From Marinobacter salinexigens (GTDB lineage: Bacteria; Pseudomonadota; Gammaproteobacteria; Pseudomonadales; Oleiphilaceae): a DNA stretch of 64,000 nt. The stretch is taken from the NCBI RefSeq assembly GCF_008370345.1, contig NZ_VTUU01000002.1, forward strand, positions 1-64,000. Direction: 5' to 3'. This document shows positions 36,785-45,575 of this stretch, piece by piece. The translations under genes and the position numbers were made by a program. Below the pieces are notes generated by a model. It saw only the letters and a program-made list of their open reading frames with translations, searched no databases and was not told where the DNA came from. Numbering within the stretch: the first letter of the stretch is position 1; each line of letters opens with the position of its first letter.

Positions 36785-38470
36785 ATGAAATATCTTATAA
36801 TTCCCGGGCTTGCAAAGTCAGGAACTACGTATCTATTTGATCAACTCTCGCAAAATGAAGAGTACTTTACTCCCACCATGCGGAAGGAAGTAAATTACTT
36901 CTGCCAGGGAGATGATATTCTTCAGTATAACAGCCAATATCCGAGTCTTAGCGAAGAGAAATGGCATGTTGATGCATCTCCTGCCTATATGGAAAGTTAC
37001 GTAGACGAATTCACGCGCATGAAATCGGCGTTCAATGGGGAAATTGCCAAGTTCATCGTGTGCTTGAGGGAACCGTTCTCAAGAGCCTATTCTCACTATC
37101 TTCACGATTTGAAGAGGCATGTCGTACACTTTGACTTTAATGCCTTCATGACGTTGTCTCATAACATCAAGTCTATTGATTCTTTTCAGAAATATTTCAT
37201 TCCAAGAAAGCCCCAGATCGAATACCTGATAAAGCTTTTTGGTAGAGAGAATGTTCTGGGATTTGATTTAGGGACAAAGCGTGAAAAATGGCGTCATACC
37301 ACTGAACTCGAAGACTTCCTATCGATATCCGGAAAGATTCATTTTGATTCTGGAAAAGTCTCCAATCCCGGTGGATGGATACCTCGAATATTCTACGACA
37401 GGAAGAGGTCACTGGAAGTATATGACCGCGGTGAAGTGTATGCTTTGCCGCCTGGAACACTGTTGATAAAAAATGGCACTGATTCAATGTTGCTTAAAGA
37501 TTTCCCTGAATCAATGGCCGACAAGCTCATCAAAAGTTCACAGTATTGGAGTATGGAGTTTATTCCTGATGAGTTAGGGGATATGTCCGGTGCTATTTGG
37601 GATGATTATCTTGAAAGTATGGAACTCCTTGGGCTGGAAGTTAAGAAACCACAGCCTGAAAAAGCTTATACCGCTCACGAACCAAACTTATCGCCGACGA
37701 TAAAAGAAAGGTTGGAGAAAATATCTTCTGTTGAAAATGATCTTTCACATATCTGGACGACGAGAAGCGACAAGGCGGCCTTCAATGCTGTAGCCGATAA
37801 AATGGCGGATAGGCACTTTGCTGGTGGTGCGGTTAATCGTATCAGGCGTTCAGATAGCCCGTTGGAGACAGCTTTAGAGACTGTGAATAGGTTTGATTAT
37901 CTGCCCCAGGCTGAGGCGAGCTTGGTCGTTGAGTGTTTGCGCCAAAAGAATTTTAATTTGCTTTTGCAGGGTAGGGTTTTAAGTCCTGTGAATAACCGTT
38001 TTTTGAGTGAGGATAGGGTAAAATCACTCGTTATGCCAATAATTAAAGGTGGAGAAATCAGCGTCGAAAAATTGCGGACGCTAGCTCACCATGTCGGACT
38101 TAGCTACGCAGGAAGGTTAACAACACCAAGCATTCCTGTCTCTATGAAGAAGGGCGAGGAGGTGTGCATCAGTGTTGATATTGAGAATTTAACGAATAAG
38201 AACTGGTTGCCTTATGATGGCGGCAAGTTGAATGTATCCTACCATTGGTACGATTCAACGGGGGCTGTATGCATATTCGATGGACTGAGAACACCTATAG
38301 ATGAGGAGGTTATGCTCGGTCAGCCTCTTAGAATAAGCAATGTTAAAATAAAGGCTCCCGAATTGCCTGGGGCGTATACGCTTGAAATAACAATGGTACG
38401 TGAGGGGGTGTCATGGTTGGAAAGAAAGGGATTTATATCTGAGAAAAAAGAACTCAGGGTTAGTTCGTGA
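36785..38470 (+). CDS. PAPS-dependent sulfotransferase with C-terminal beta-sandwich
   Basis: The 561-residue protein begins with the 5'-phosphosulfate loop (LIIPGLAKSGTTYLF, residues 4-18). It has the 3'-phosphate-binding LREPFSRAYSHY (about 94-105), both typical of carbohydrate sulfotransferases. A middle region (about 290-440) is unassigned. The C-terminal Ig-like sandwich (about 448-552, with NVSYHWYDSTGAVCIFDGLRT and PELPGAYTLEITMVREG) is shared with the 233-residue protein at 32904 and may hold the glycan substrate. The gene is clearly more AT-rich than the operon before it, suggesting separate acquisition. It should sulfate capsule sugars, using PAPS from the cysDNC products. Confidence 0.85.
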   Translation: MKYLIIPGLAKSGTTYLFDQLSQNEEYFTPTMRKEVNYFCQGDDILQYNSQYPSLSEEKWHVDASPAYMESYVDEFTRMKSAFNGEIAKFIVCLREPFSRAYSHYLHDLKRHVVHFDFNAFMTLSHNIKSIDSFQKYFIPRKPQIEYLIKLFGRENVLGFDLGTKREKWRHTTELEDFLSISGKIHFDSGKVSNPGGWIPRIFYDRKRSLEVYDRGEVYALPPGTLLIKNGTDSMLLKDFPESMADKLIKSSQYWSMEFIPDELGDMSGAIWDDYLESMELLGLEVKKPQPEKAYTAHEPNLSPTIKERLEKISSVENDLSHIWTTRSDKAAFNAVADKMADRHFAGGAVNRIRRSDSPLETALETVNRFDYLPQAEASLVVECLRQKNFNLLLQGRVLSPVNNRFLSEDRVKSLVMPIIKGGEISVEKLRTLAHHVGLSYAGRLTTPSIPVSMKKGEEVCISVDIENLTNKNWLPYDGGKLNVSYHWYDSTGAVCIFDGLRTPIDEEVMLGQPLRISNVKIKAPELPGAYTLEITMVREGVSWLERKGFISEKKELRVSS

Positions 38471-38525
38471 TGCTGCACTGGGCGAATTTTGTGGGATGAA
38501 GATCTTAGCTTAAGGGGTAAATTTA

Positions 38526-39251
38526 ATGAAGAAGTTAGTATTTCTGCATGTTGAAAAGGCTGCTGGAACATCTTATCGGGCCGAGCTTTATAAGTCTTTT
38601 GGGAAAGATAATGTATGGTGGAAGGGCATTGATTCAGATCGGCCCCTGGATGAAGTGGAAAGCCCAATAATGGGTGGGCATGTAAGAATAAAACAGTATC
38701 TTAATTCTGGGTTCAAGGATGATGAGACAGTGTATATGTCATTGATTCGGGAGCCTATTTCTAGAGTGGTTTCGCTCTATAATTACCACACTGAGAAAGC
38801 GCCAGCATTTTTTGAAGGCGATGTGGCTAAGAAATCATTCCATCATGCAGTGTTTGAGAGTGAGAAGTTTCGAAATAAGATAAGAAATGCTCAATGTATA
38901 TATGTGGCAGGGGTTGGTGGGTTTCACAAGGCGATGCCGGCATTGAATGGTCGGAATTGTTTAATAGGTACTGTTGAAAATATCGAAGATTATAATAATT
39001 CGTTTTGTGATTGTCTGGGGTTGGAACGTTTCTCCGTAAGGAAGGCCAATGTTGGATCTGAGGGGTATAGAAGTAAACATCAGCTAGATCCCAGTATCTT
39101 GCATGAGTTATACGATTTGGTCAGGCAAGATGTTCTCCTTTATCATTATGTCAGGGATTCCTGTGGAGGGATTTTGAATACTGTCCAAGATGAGGGGTGG
39201 GAAAAGCTAAGAGTTATTTTGGAAAGTAAAGAGTCAAGAGTTTTTGATTAA
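38526..39251 (+). CDS. Sulfotransferase (family 2-like)
   Basis: The 241-residue protein has the short PSB loop FLHVEKAAGTSYRAEL (residues 6-21) and IREPISRVVSLYNYH (about 74-88). This pattern is seen in heparan 2-O- and chondroitin-type sulfotransferases and their bacterial relatives. AT-rich like its neighbours. A 55-bp gap separates it from the preceding sulfotransferase. It probably acts in the cytoplasm on the growing glycan or on its lipid-linked precursor. Confidence 0.82.
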   Translation: MKKLVFLHVEKAAGTSYRAELYKSFGKDNVWWKGIDSDRPLDEVESPIMGGHVRIKQYLNSGFKDDETVYMSLIREPISRVVSLYNYHTEKAPAFFEGDVAKKSFHHAVFESEKFRNKIRNAQCIYVAGVGGFHKAMPALNGRNCLIGTVENIEDYNNSFCDCLGLERFSVRKANVGSEGYRSKHQLDPSILHELYDLVRQDVLLYHYVRDSCGGILNTVQDEGWEKLRVILESKESRVFD

Positions 39252-39286
39252 AACTCGAGTTTAGATTTTTTAACGATTAAAAAATG

Positions 39287-39358
39287 TGAGGTTGTTGTGG
39301 AAGATAAGAAAGTCGAACTGAGTGAGGTTGTTGTGGAAGATAAGAAAGTCGAACTGAG
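39287..39358 (+). repeat. Perfect 36-bp tandem duplication spanning a ribosome site and GTG start
   Basis: Two identical 36-bp copies lie back to back at 39287-39322 and 39323-39358. Each holds a GAGG ribosome-binding stretch followed by a GTG (39297 and 39333) and the first codons of the next gene. The lack of any difference between copies indicates a recent event. Confidence 0.95.
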
Positions 39359-39605
39359 TGAGTTTGTTGACAGAATAAGAGGGAGTAACCCTCGCTTGCT
39401 TTCCGGGCTGGATGATAAACAGGCTTCATTATTGGTTCATCGGGTCCTGGCTATTGTTAGCGAAGAAATTGATGGTTTGGATGAGGGGGTGCTTCGTTTT
39501 CCGGCTATAGGAAAAATCACTCTGCGGAAAGGTGAGCATAAGCGGGGCAGTGAGGTATTCAGAGTGAAGCGAGTTGTCTTACGCCCGCGGCCAATTGATG
39601 AGTAG
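39297..39605 (+). CDS. Small hypothetical protein with duplicated start region
   Basis: The 102-residue product starts at GTG 39297. An equally good start at GTG 39333 (90 residues) is created by the 36-bp duplication, and the N-terminal residues EDKKVELSE occur twice. The conserved-looking core is SEFVDRIRGSNPRLLSGLDD and later SEEIDGLDEGVLRFPAIGKITLRKGEHK. That second part is faintly reminiscent of HU/IHF-type or similar small basic domains, but I cannot assign a family. It is flanked by a sulfotransferase gene and an alpha/beta-hydrolase gene in AT-rich DNA. Confidence 0.6.
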   Translation: MEDKKVELSEVVVEDKKVELSEFVDRIRGSNPRLLSGLDDKQASLLVHRVLAIVSEEIDGLDEGVLRFPAIGKITLRKGEHKRGSEVFRVKRVVLRPRPIDE

Positions 39606-39653
39606 GTTTTTATGTGGTTGAATTGTGGCGCGTGAGTTTTAAATTGAATAAAT

Positions 39654-39782
39654 GTGGCAACTTTATTTAAGAGCTTTAGCTCTCTGACTTTTGGGATGCG
39701 TGAATCGACATTTCCGGAGTCTGAAGTTGAACTCTTAGATAGCGGCCAGCCAGTAAAGGGCCGTATTTCTGGTTATATATGA
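39654..39782 (+). CDS. Possible small ORF (42 codons)
   Basis: A GTG at 39654 opens a 42-residue frame with a credible mixed composition (SFSSLTFGMRESTFPESEVE and on to GRISGYI). Its TGA overlaps the next ATG as ATGA at 39779, the coupling seen throughout this operon. No strong ribosome site is visible, and no homologue is recognised. It may be a real small gene or the 3' remnant of a longer one. Confidence 0.3.
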   Translation: MATLFKSFSSLTFGMRESTFPESEVELLDSGQPVKGRISGYI

Positions 39783-40513
39783 TTGGTATTCTTGGTGGCT
39801 ATATGAAGGTTTTGTTAGATAATGATTTTATAAAAATTTCCGTTCGAGAAAGGTCGTCGAAAAATGTCGTCTTGTGCTTTACTGGCATTGGGCATGCAAT
39901 GGGGGCTGTCGACGTCCAAGGTGAGGAGTTTTTTAACATATCGTCCATGGCTACTACTGTTTTTATCATTGATAAGCAGAGGTCTTGGGGTAATAATTTT
40001 GACTTTCTTGAGTTGAGGGAACTTTTGTCACCATACACTGAGGGCAAGGTTGTTTTTAGCTTAGGGAATAGTATGGGCGGATTTCTATCAATTCTCGCCT
40101 CGAAGTTTTTTGATGTACGGTCGGTTGTTGCGTTTGTTCCTCAGTTTTCAGTTTCTCCAAAAGTGGTGCCTGATGAAAGACGATGGAGGAGGTACGTTGA
40201 TAATATAAAAGCTTGGCGATACGAATCTCTAGATGGCGCATTTTTGGATGGGGTAAATTATTATATAATTTCGGCGGTTAATGATGTTGAATTGATTCAG
40301 TTGAAGCTTTTCCCGGATGGGGATAACGTTAGGAAGATTATTTTCTACGGTGATGAGTTTGGGCATAATGTTGCAGCACCCTTAAAAAAGGTTGGTGCTT
40401 TATATGGAGTTATTGATTCATGCTTTAAAGGTGAGTGTGTTTGGACGATTCTTGATGATCTTAAGGGTGTTATGAAAGGTGTCGATGTTAGGCCGGTTGT
40501 CGATTATAGTTGA
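39779..40513 (+). CDS. Alpha/beta-hydrolase-like protein
   Basis: The 244-residue protein contains a nucleophile-elbow motif VFSLGNSMGGFLSILAS (GNSMGG, about residues 103-108). A plausible late acidic residue and His occur in FYGDEFGHNVAAPL, consistent with a serine hydrolase. It might be a deacylase or a transacylase acting on the glycan, but no substrate can be assigned. Start ATG 39779 overlaps the small ORF's stop. ATG 39803 is an alternative with a GGTGG site. AT-rich. Confidence 0.6.
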   Translation: MIGILGGYMKVLLDNDFIKISVRERSSKNVVLCFTGIGHAMGAVDVQGEEFFNISSMATTVFIIDKQRSWGNNFDFLELRELLSPYTEGKVVFSLGNSMGGFLSILASKFFDVRSVVAFVPQFSVSPKVVPDERRWRRYVDNIKAWRYESLDGAFLDGVNYYIISAVNDVELIQLKLFPDGDNVRKIIFYGDEFGHNVAAPLKKVGALYGVIDSCFKGECVWTILDDLKGVMKGVDVRPVVDYS

Positions 40514-40540
40514 CGTGGTTTCATTTGTTAGGAGGGGGAT

Positions 40541-40729
40541 GTGAATATAGTTTTAACCGGGAACTGCCAAACTCAGTCGGTGTCTAGGGTTCTAGGTGAA
40601 ATTATAGATTTCGACATTCAGCGTTTGTCGATAGCAGAGTTTAGGTCAAAGAAAGTACTTGGTGATGAGCTTAGTTCAGAGGTCGATCAAGCTACATTCG
40701 ATGAGGAAGCGTTGGGCGATAGATCATGA
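40541..40729 (+). pseudogene. Truncated WcbI-like gene fragment
   Basis: The 62-residue frame starts at GTG 40541 behind a very strong AGGAGGGGG ribosome site. The beginning NIVLTGNCQTQSVSRVLGEI is the N-terminal signature of WcbI-type capsule proteins (GNCQ), whose full length is several times greater. The rest of the domain is missing. Its stop overlaps the manB ATG (ATGA), so translation of the fragment may still drive manB. I call it a remnant left by deletion. Confidence 0.6.
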
Positions 40730-42159
40730 GCCTGGTACCTGATTCCAAAATTTTGTCCGTTATTTCTAGCAGTGAAGTGAATTTCGGAACGAGCGGCGCT
40801 CGAGGATTAGTCAACCAGTTCGCCGATAGTGTTTGTGCTGCATTCGTGTTGGCTTTTGCTGAGGTTATGGCTAAGCAATTCCAATTTAGCCGTATTGCCA
40901 TAGCTATCGATCACCGCCCAAGTAGCCCTAAAATGGCTGCTGCCTGTTCGGGCGCTGCAAGGGCTCTTGGGTTGGAAGTTGACTACTATGGTGTACTTCC
41001 CACTCCCGCCTTGGCTTTACAGTCTATGGCAGACAATTTGCCTGCGATCATGGTTACTGGCAGCCATATCCCCTTTGATCGAAATGGCCTGAAGTTTTAT
41101 AGGCCTGACGGCGAGATTGATAAGAGCGATGAGAAGGCGATTCTCTCGGTCGATCGGGAACTTCCGGCGTTTGAGCCAGGCTTGCCTGACGTGTCCAGTT
41201 CTGCTCGCCAAGGATATATTCAGCGTTACCTTGAGTTGTTTCCTGATGGGGTATTGAAAGGCAAGCGTATCGGCCTGTATGAGCATTCTGCTGCGGGAAG
41301 GGATATTAATCGTGACATCCTGGAGGCGCTGGGTGCCGAGGTTGTTTCTCTGGGACGGACAGATACCTTTGTTCCTATCGATACTGAAGCTGTGTCGGAA
41401 GAGGATCGGGCGCTGGGTCGGCAGTGGGCCAAGGAATACAATCTGGACGCTATTCTGTCAACGGATGGCGACGGTGACCGGCCGTTGGTCGCTGATGAGC
41501 GAGGAGAGTGGTTGCGCGGTGATGTTCTTGGGCTGTTAGCGGCGCAGGCGCTTGAGGTGGACGCGCTGGCTATTCCGGTTAGCTGTAACAGTGCGATAGA
41601 GAAGAGTAGTTCTTTCAAAGCTGTAAAGCGTACTCGGATTGGTTCACCCTATGTTATCGAGGGCATGGCTGAGCTTTCTGACGAGTTTTCCAGTGTGGCC
41701 GGGTTTGAGGCCAATGGTGGCTTTCTCCTGGGAACCGACCTGCAGTTGCGGGGAACGACGTTGAAAGCTCTTCCCACGCGAGATGCGTTGCTGCCTGCAC
41801 TCATGTTGTTAACCGGGGCTGCCAGCCAGGGCAAGCGTGTGTCTGAAATGCTTTTGGCACTGCCCGAGCGATATACAGCCAGTGATCGCGTTAAAGAATT
41901 CCCTACTGCTCAAAGTAAGGCTCTGATTGAGCAATGGAGGGAGTCTCCCTTACTTTTACAGGAAGCTATGGGATTGGATAGCGATGTTGGTGCCATCGAT
42001 ACGACGGATGGCCTTCGAGTGACTCTTGAAAATGGGCGAATTGTACACTTCCGTCCGTCTGGCAATGCGCCGGAGCTGCGCTGCTACGTCGAAGCGGAGA
42101 CCGCGGATGATGCAAGCGAACTGCTCAAAGGCTGTATGAGTGCGCTGAACAGGCTATGA
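40726..42159 (+). CDS. manB: Phosphomannomutase
   Basis: The 477-residue protein has the phosphohexomutase pattern: FGTSGARGLV at the N-terminus, the active-site MVTGSHIPFDRNGLKFY, the metal loop STDGDGDRPL and the C-terminal RPSGNAPELRCY. It interconverts mannose-6- and mannose-1-phosphate for ManC. The catalytic Ser is in TGSHIP rather than the usual TASHNP, a variation seen in some family members. It is translationally coupled upstream to the WcbI fragment and downstream to the third sulfotransferase (ATGA). Confidence 0.9.
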   Translation: MSLVPDSKILSVISSSEVNFGTSGARGLVNQFADSVCAAFVLAFAEVMAKQFQFSRIAIAIDHRPSSPKMAAACSGAARALGLEVDYYGVLPTPALALQSMADNLPAIMVTGSHIPFDRNGLKFYRPDGEIDKSDEKAILSVDRELPAFEPGLPDVSSSARQGYIQRYLELFPDGVLKGKRIGLYEHSAAGRDINRDILEALGAEVVSLGRTDTFVPIDTEAVSEEDRALGRQWAKEYNLDAILSTDGDGDRPLVADERGEWLRGDVLGLLAAQALEVDALAIPVSCNSAIEKSSSFKAVKRTRIGSPYVIEGMAELSDEFSSVAGFEANGGFLLGTDLQLRGTTLKALPTRDALLPALMLLTGAASQGKRVSEMLLALPERYTASDRVKEFPTAQSKALIEQWRESPLLLQEAMGLDSDVGAIDTTDGLRVTLENGRIVHFRPSGNAPELRCYVEAETADDASELLKGCMSALNRL

Positions 42160-43424
42160 AGCGCGCGCTACACTTTGTTGTTCATATCGGCACGGAAAAG
42201 ACTGGCACCACGACCCTCCAGGCTTATCTTCACGCTCATCAATCTCGGCTGCGGCAGAGAGGCATATGTTATTATGCCTCTCCGGAGAGGATTGAAGGCC
42301 GGGGGCTTGCTGCTGCGGCGTTGGGCGACCAACCGCCGGATGATTATCTCCGTCACGAGGGAATACATACTCCAGAAGAGCGTCAGGCTTTCCGAAGGCG
42401 GGTTGTTGAACACTTCCAACAATCTATGGAATCGCTGGAAGAGCATGTACATACTGTTGTTATTTCGAGCGAGCACTTTCATTCCCGGCTGCGTCAACGA
42501 GATCAGGTTGAATGGCTTAAGGATCTGGTAGCTCCTTGGGCAGCTGATACCAAGGTGGTTGTCTATCTGCGCCGGCAGGTAGATGTGCTGTCGTCTTTCT
42601 ACTCTACCGCGCTTCGTAATGGTGAGGTTTGCAACCTGCAGGAGCTTGCCCTGCGGGTATGTCGCCCGTCGAACCATTATTACAACTATCGTACGGTGCT
42701 GGAGCTTTGGGGGGAGGTGTTTGGCCAGTTATCTCTCACCCCAAGGTTGTTTTCTGCGAATGATCTGAAAGATGGCGACATCCTTGCCGACTTTCTGGAT
42801 GTACTTCGTGAGGGGCATGAGGCCCTGCCAGAGGCCCCTGATTTGCCCCGGCAGAACGAGTCCATTAATCCTGTAGGCCAAGGGTTAATGCGAGGGCTTA
42901 ACAAAGTCGCCAGGGAACTTCCGGCCGACAGCGAGCAGGAAGAATTACAGGTCCTTATGCGCAAGGTTGTTTCTGTATTCTCTGGTCCTGGAGAAGCTCT
43001 GCCGGTTGTAGAAGCCAGAAAACTGCAGAAGGAGTTTCAACAGTGTAACGCCTGGATTCGTCAAAATTGGTTTAACGAAAAGAAGCCTCTTTTTCTCCCT
43101 GTGACCAAAGACAATTATGGGCGACAGCCGAGTGTTTACACTTTTGGGAGCGAGGAGCTCGAAACTGCGAAAGCCGTTATTGACTACCTTGCGAAGCCCG
43201 GAACTGAGGGTATTCCCTGGCTTGACGATTGTGCCGGATACTTCAGAAATTCAGCGGTGGCATTAGAGGCTAAGGACCTTGCTGCTGCCAGAAAACTGAT
43301 GGCAATGGCGCATAGAATTCGTCCGAAGGGGCCGTTTATTCAACAGAAGTTAGGTGAATACCGATCTTTGCGCTCAGGCCTTCTCGGGAAATTGGGGCGC
43401 TGGGTTGGTTTGGGCGGTTCATGA
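42156..43424 (+). CDS. Sulfotransferase-like protein
   Basis: The 422-residue protein has a PSB-like loop VVHIGTEKTGTTTLQAYL (residues 8-25) and a 3'-phosphate-binding stretch YLRRQVDVLSSFYST (about 137-151), the arrangement of PAPS-dependent carbohydrate sulfotransferases. The C-terminal 100 residues are helical. It is GC-richer than the two sulfotransferases upstream, so it belongs with the manB-GT part of the operon. Start overlaps the manB stop and its own stop overlaps the next gene (ATGA both times). Confidence 0.78.
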   Translation: MKRALHFVVHIGTEKTGTTTLQAYLHAHQSRLRQRGICYYASPERIEGRGLAAAALGDQPPDDYLRHEGIHTPEERQAFRRRVVEHFQQSMESLEEHVHTVVISSEHFHSRLRQRDQVEWLKDLVAPWAADTKVVVYLRRQVDVLSSFYSTALRNGEVCNLQELALRVCRPSNHYYNYRTVLELWGEVFGQLSLTPRLFSANDLKDGDILADFLDVLREGHEALPEAPDLPRQNESINPVGQGLMRGLNKVARELPADSEQEELQVLMRKVVSVFSGPGEALPVVEARKLQKEFQQCNAWIRQNWFNEKKPLFLPVTKDNYGRQPSVYTFGSEELETAKAVIDYLAKPGTEGIPWLDDCAGYFRNSAVALEAKDLAAARKLMAMAHRIRPKGPFIQQKLGEYRSLRSGLLGKLGRWVGLGGS

Positions 43425-45538
43425 ATTGGGCGGTTTCTGCTCCCCGGACTGGCTGGTATCGGCTTTCCGCCACTTCAGCCCAAGGGGAAGCTCCTTGTGT
43501 TTTGCAACTGATCGGGCCTTCTGTTGAGTGTATGGATAGCAGCCTCTACATTCGTCCGGGGCGTGCTTCGGGGCGGCCTGTTTATCTCCAACGCGGTTAC
43601 CAGTATCAAGTTCACCTTAGGGATTGTGATGGTGTTTCTTTGCCAGAAGATCTGGTGGCAATAGAGCTGGAAATCATGCAATGGCCTTTGGCCTGGCGTC
43701 AGATCTGGCGACGGGTCTCGACCATGATGATGGATTGGCATGGCGTGCCGTTTTTGTCATTTCTCCGGCGAGCGACCTGGCTTGGTATTAAGCAAAAGAA
43801 ACTCCCTCGGTGTGCGGCTCTGAAACTGTATGAGGCAACCCAGGATTCTTGCTCTTCTTCCAAAGAATATCAGCGATGGCTGCACAGTGATGAGCCGTTA
43901 ATTCGGGCACAACAACATGCTTACCTTTTGGGTGACAAAAGCGTGAGTGCATCTTCGGCCAGGCTCATCATCCTGTTGCTTGTAAACACTGCCGAAGATG
44001 TTCAGAAGGTTCGTGATTCTTTATCGTCGCTAACGAATATAGGTGCCGTGAACGGGCAATGTTTGCTGGTTGCTACGGAATCTGTGGCTTCGTTAATCCC
44101 GACTGACTTATTGACGGTAGGGGTGTCCGCTGTCGTTGTTCCTGAGGGGGCTCCGGGGGCGAGGCTTAACGCGGCAGTGGGTCAACTGGCGGAGCTTAGT
44201 AGCTGGGTGGCAGTGTTGCTACCCGGTGATCGGGTTTCTCCAGATATTCTTCAATGGTTGGCAAGTGCAGAGAGTCACGTAGGTGAGCCTGCTCTTTTAT
44301 TTGCAGATGAAGACAGCCTGGATTTGGAAGGGGAACGGTGCCAACCCTTGTTCAAAACGGGTTGGAATCCTGATGCGTTTGGAGCGGGTAAGGATCTTGG
44401 TAACGCGGTCTTCTGTAAAGCTGGTTACCTGAAAAAAGTGGGTGGTTTCGATGAGTCTTTGCCGGATGCCAATATCAGGACGCTCTGGTATGGGGTAGCT
44501 GCAAAGGCGGCTGGGGAAGGCAAACCGGTTATCCATCATATACCTGTTGTGCTGCTGCACCGGGGTTCCGACGATGAGGGGGCGGTGGAACGTCAAACCC
44601 GATTGGATCTTGCCAAGAGGTACTTGGAGAAAAATCAGGGTGTCTCATCGGTTGCGGCAGAGAATGGGATTCTCCGGGTGTCTTGGGCACTTCCTGATAA
44701 AAGACCTTTGGTGTCGTTTCTGATTCCAACTCGGGATCACCTTGATGTTCTTAAGCCCTGTGTGGAATCGATTCTTGATCGAACCGAGTATGAGCGGTTT
44801 GAAGTTCTGATTGTCGATAATCAGAGCCGTTGCCCCGAAACTCTCGCGTTTTTGGAGTCTATCAAGCGTCGCGACGAACGTGTCCGTGTACTGACCTGGG
44901 ATCATGAATTTAACTTCTCGGCCATCAATAACTTTGGTGCGAAGCATGCGCGGGGCGAGTTGTTGGCGTTGGTTAATAATGACATTGAGCCTTTGCACGG
45001 GGACTGGCTGAATGAAATGGTCGGTCAGGCACGCAGGCCGGACATAGGGTGCGTAGGGGCGAAGTTAGTCTACCCGGGTGGTCGAATTCAGCATGCAGGA
45101 TTGGCGCTTGGTGTTGGCGAAGTCGCTGGGCATGTGTACCGGTTCATAAACGAGAACGATCAGCGCTTTTCGGGTGTTTTTTCGGGCGTAAGGAATGTGT
45201 CGGCTGTTACAGCCGCTTGCCTGGTTCTGCGAAAAACACTGTTTGACCAGGTTGGCGGTATGGATGAGCATAACTTGCCGGTCAACTACAACGACGTTGA
45301 TTTATGCCTTCGGGTACAGCGGCTCGGGTATCGCAACTTATGGACGCCATACGCTACTCTTGTCCATCACGAATCTGTTTCCCGGGGAACGGGCGGGGGC
45401 AGGGCAAAGAGGAGAGCCTCAAGGGCGGAGGTAGATTACATGTGGCGGACGTGGGAAGGAGAGCTCAGGCGCGATCCATACTACAATCCGAACCTTACGG
45501 AGATCCACGAGGATCTGTCGTTGCGGTTAATCGGGTAG
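43421..45538 (+). CDS. Two-module GT2 glycosyltransferase
   Basis: The 705-residue protein has an N-terminal unassigned region, a first GT2-like fold (about residues 180-410, with WVAVLLPGDRVSPDIL) that seems degenerate, and a clear second GT2 module from about residue 428 (PLVSFLIPTRDHLDVLKPC). In that module, LVNNDIEPLHGDWLNEM supplies the acidic site and GGMDEHNLPVNYNDVDLCLR the catalytic ED-like region. Such fused GT2 enzymes act in rhamnan/O-antigen assembly. A rhamnosyl donor would fit the rml genes, but this is an inference. Followed 37 bp later by rmlC. Confidence 0.85.
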   Translation: MNWAVSAPRTGWYRLSATSAQGEAPCVLQLIGPSVECMDSSLYIRPGRASGRPVYLQRGYQYQVHLRDCDGVSLPEDLVAIELEIMQWPLAWRQIWRRVSTMMMDWHGVPFLSFLRRATWLGIKQKKLPRCAALKLYEATQDSCSSSKEYQRWLHSDEPLIRAQQHAYLLGDKSVSASSARLIILLLVNTAEDVQKVRDSLSSLTNIGAVNGQCLLVATESVASLIPTDLLTVGVSAVVVPEGAPGARLNAAVGQLAELSSWVAVLLPGDRVSPDILQWLASAESHVGEPALLFADEDSLDLEGERCQPLFKTGWNPDAFGAGKDLGNAVFCKAGYLKKVGGFDESLPDANIRTLWYGVAAKAAGEGKPVIHHIPVVLLHRGSDDEGAVERQTRLDLAKRYLEKNQGVSSVAAENGILRVSWALPDKRPLVSFLIPTRDHLDVLKPCVESILDRTEYERFEVLIVDNQSRCPETLAFLESIKRRDERVRVLTWDHEFNFSAINNFGAKHARGELLALVNNDIEPLHGDWLNEMVGQARRPDIGCVGAKLVYPGGRIQHAGLALGVGEVAGHVYRFINENDQRFSGVFSGVRNVSAVTAACLVLRKTLFDQVGGMDEHNLPVNYNDVDLCLRVQRLGYRNLWTPYATLVHHESVSRGTGGGRAKRRASRAEVDYMWRTWEGELRRDPYYNPNLTEIHEDLSLRLIG

Positions 45539-45575
45539 ATACATTTATAGGCGCTCCTCAGGAGAAGATAATCCA

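Noticed and set aside
39297..39605. Calling the small protein an HU/IHF-like DNA-binding protein
   Set aside because: The resemblance is limited to a weak strand pattern; the defining arm motif is not visible.
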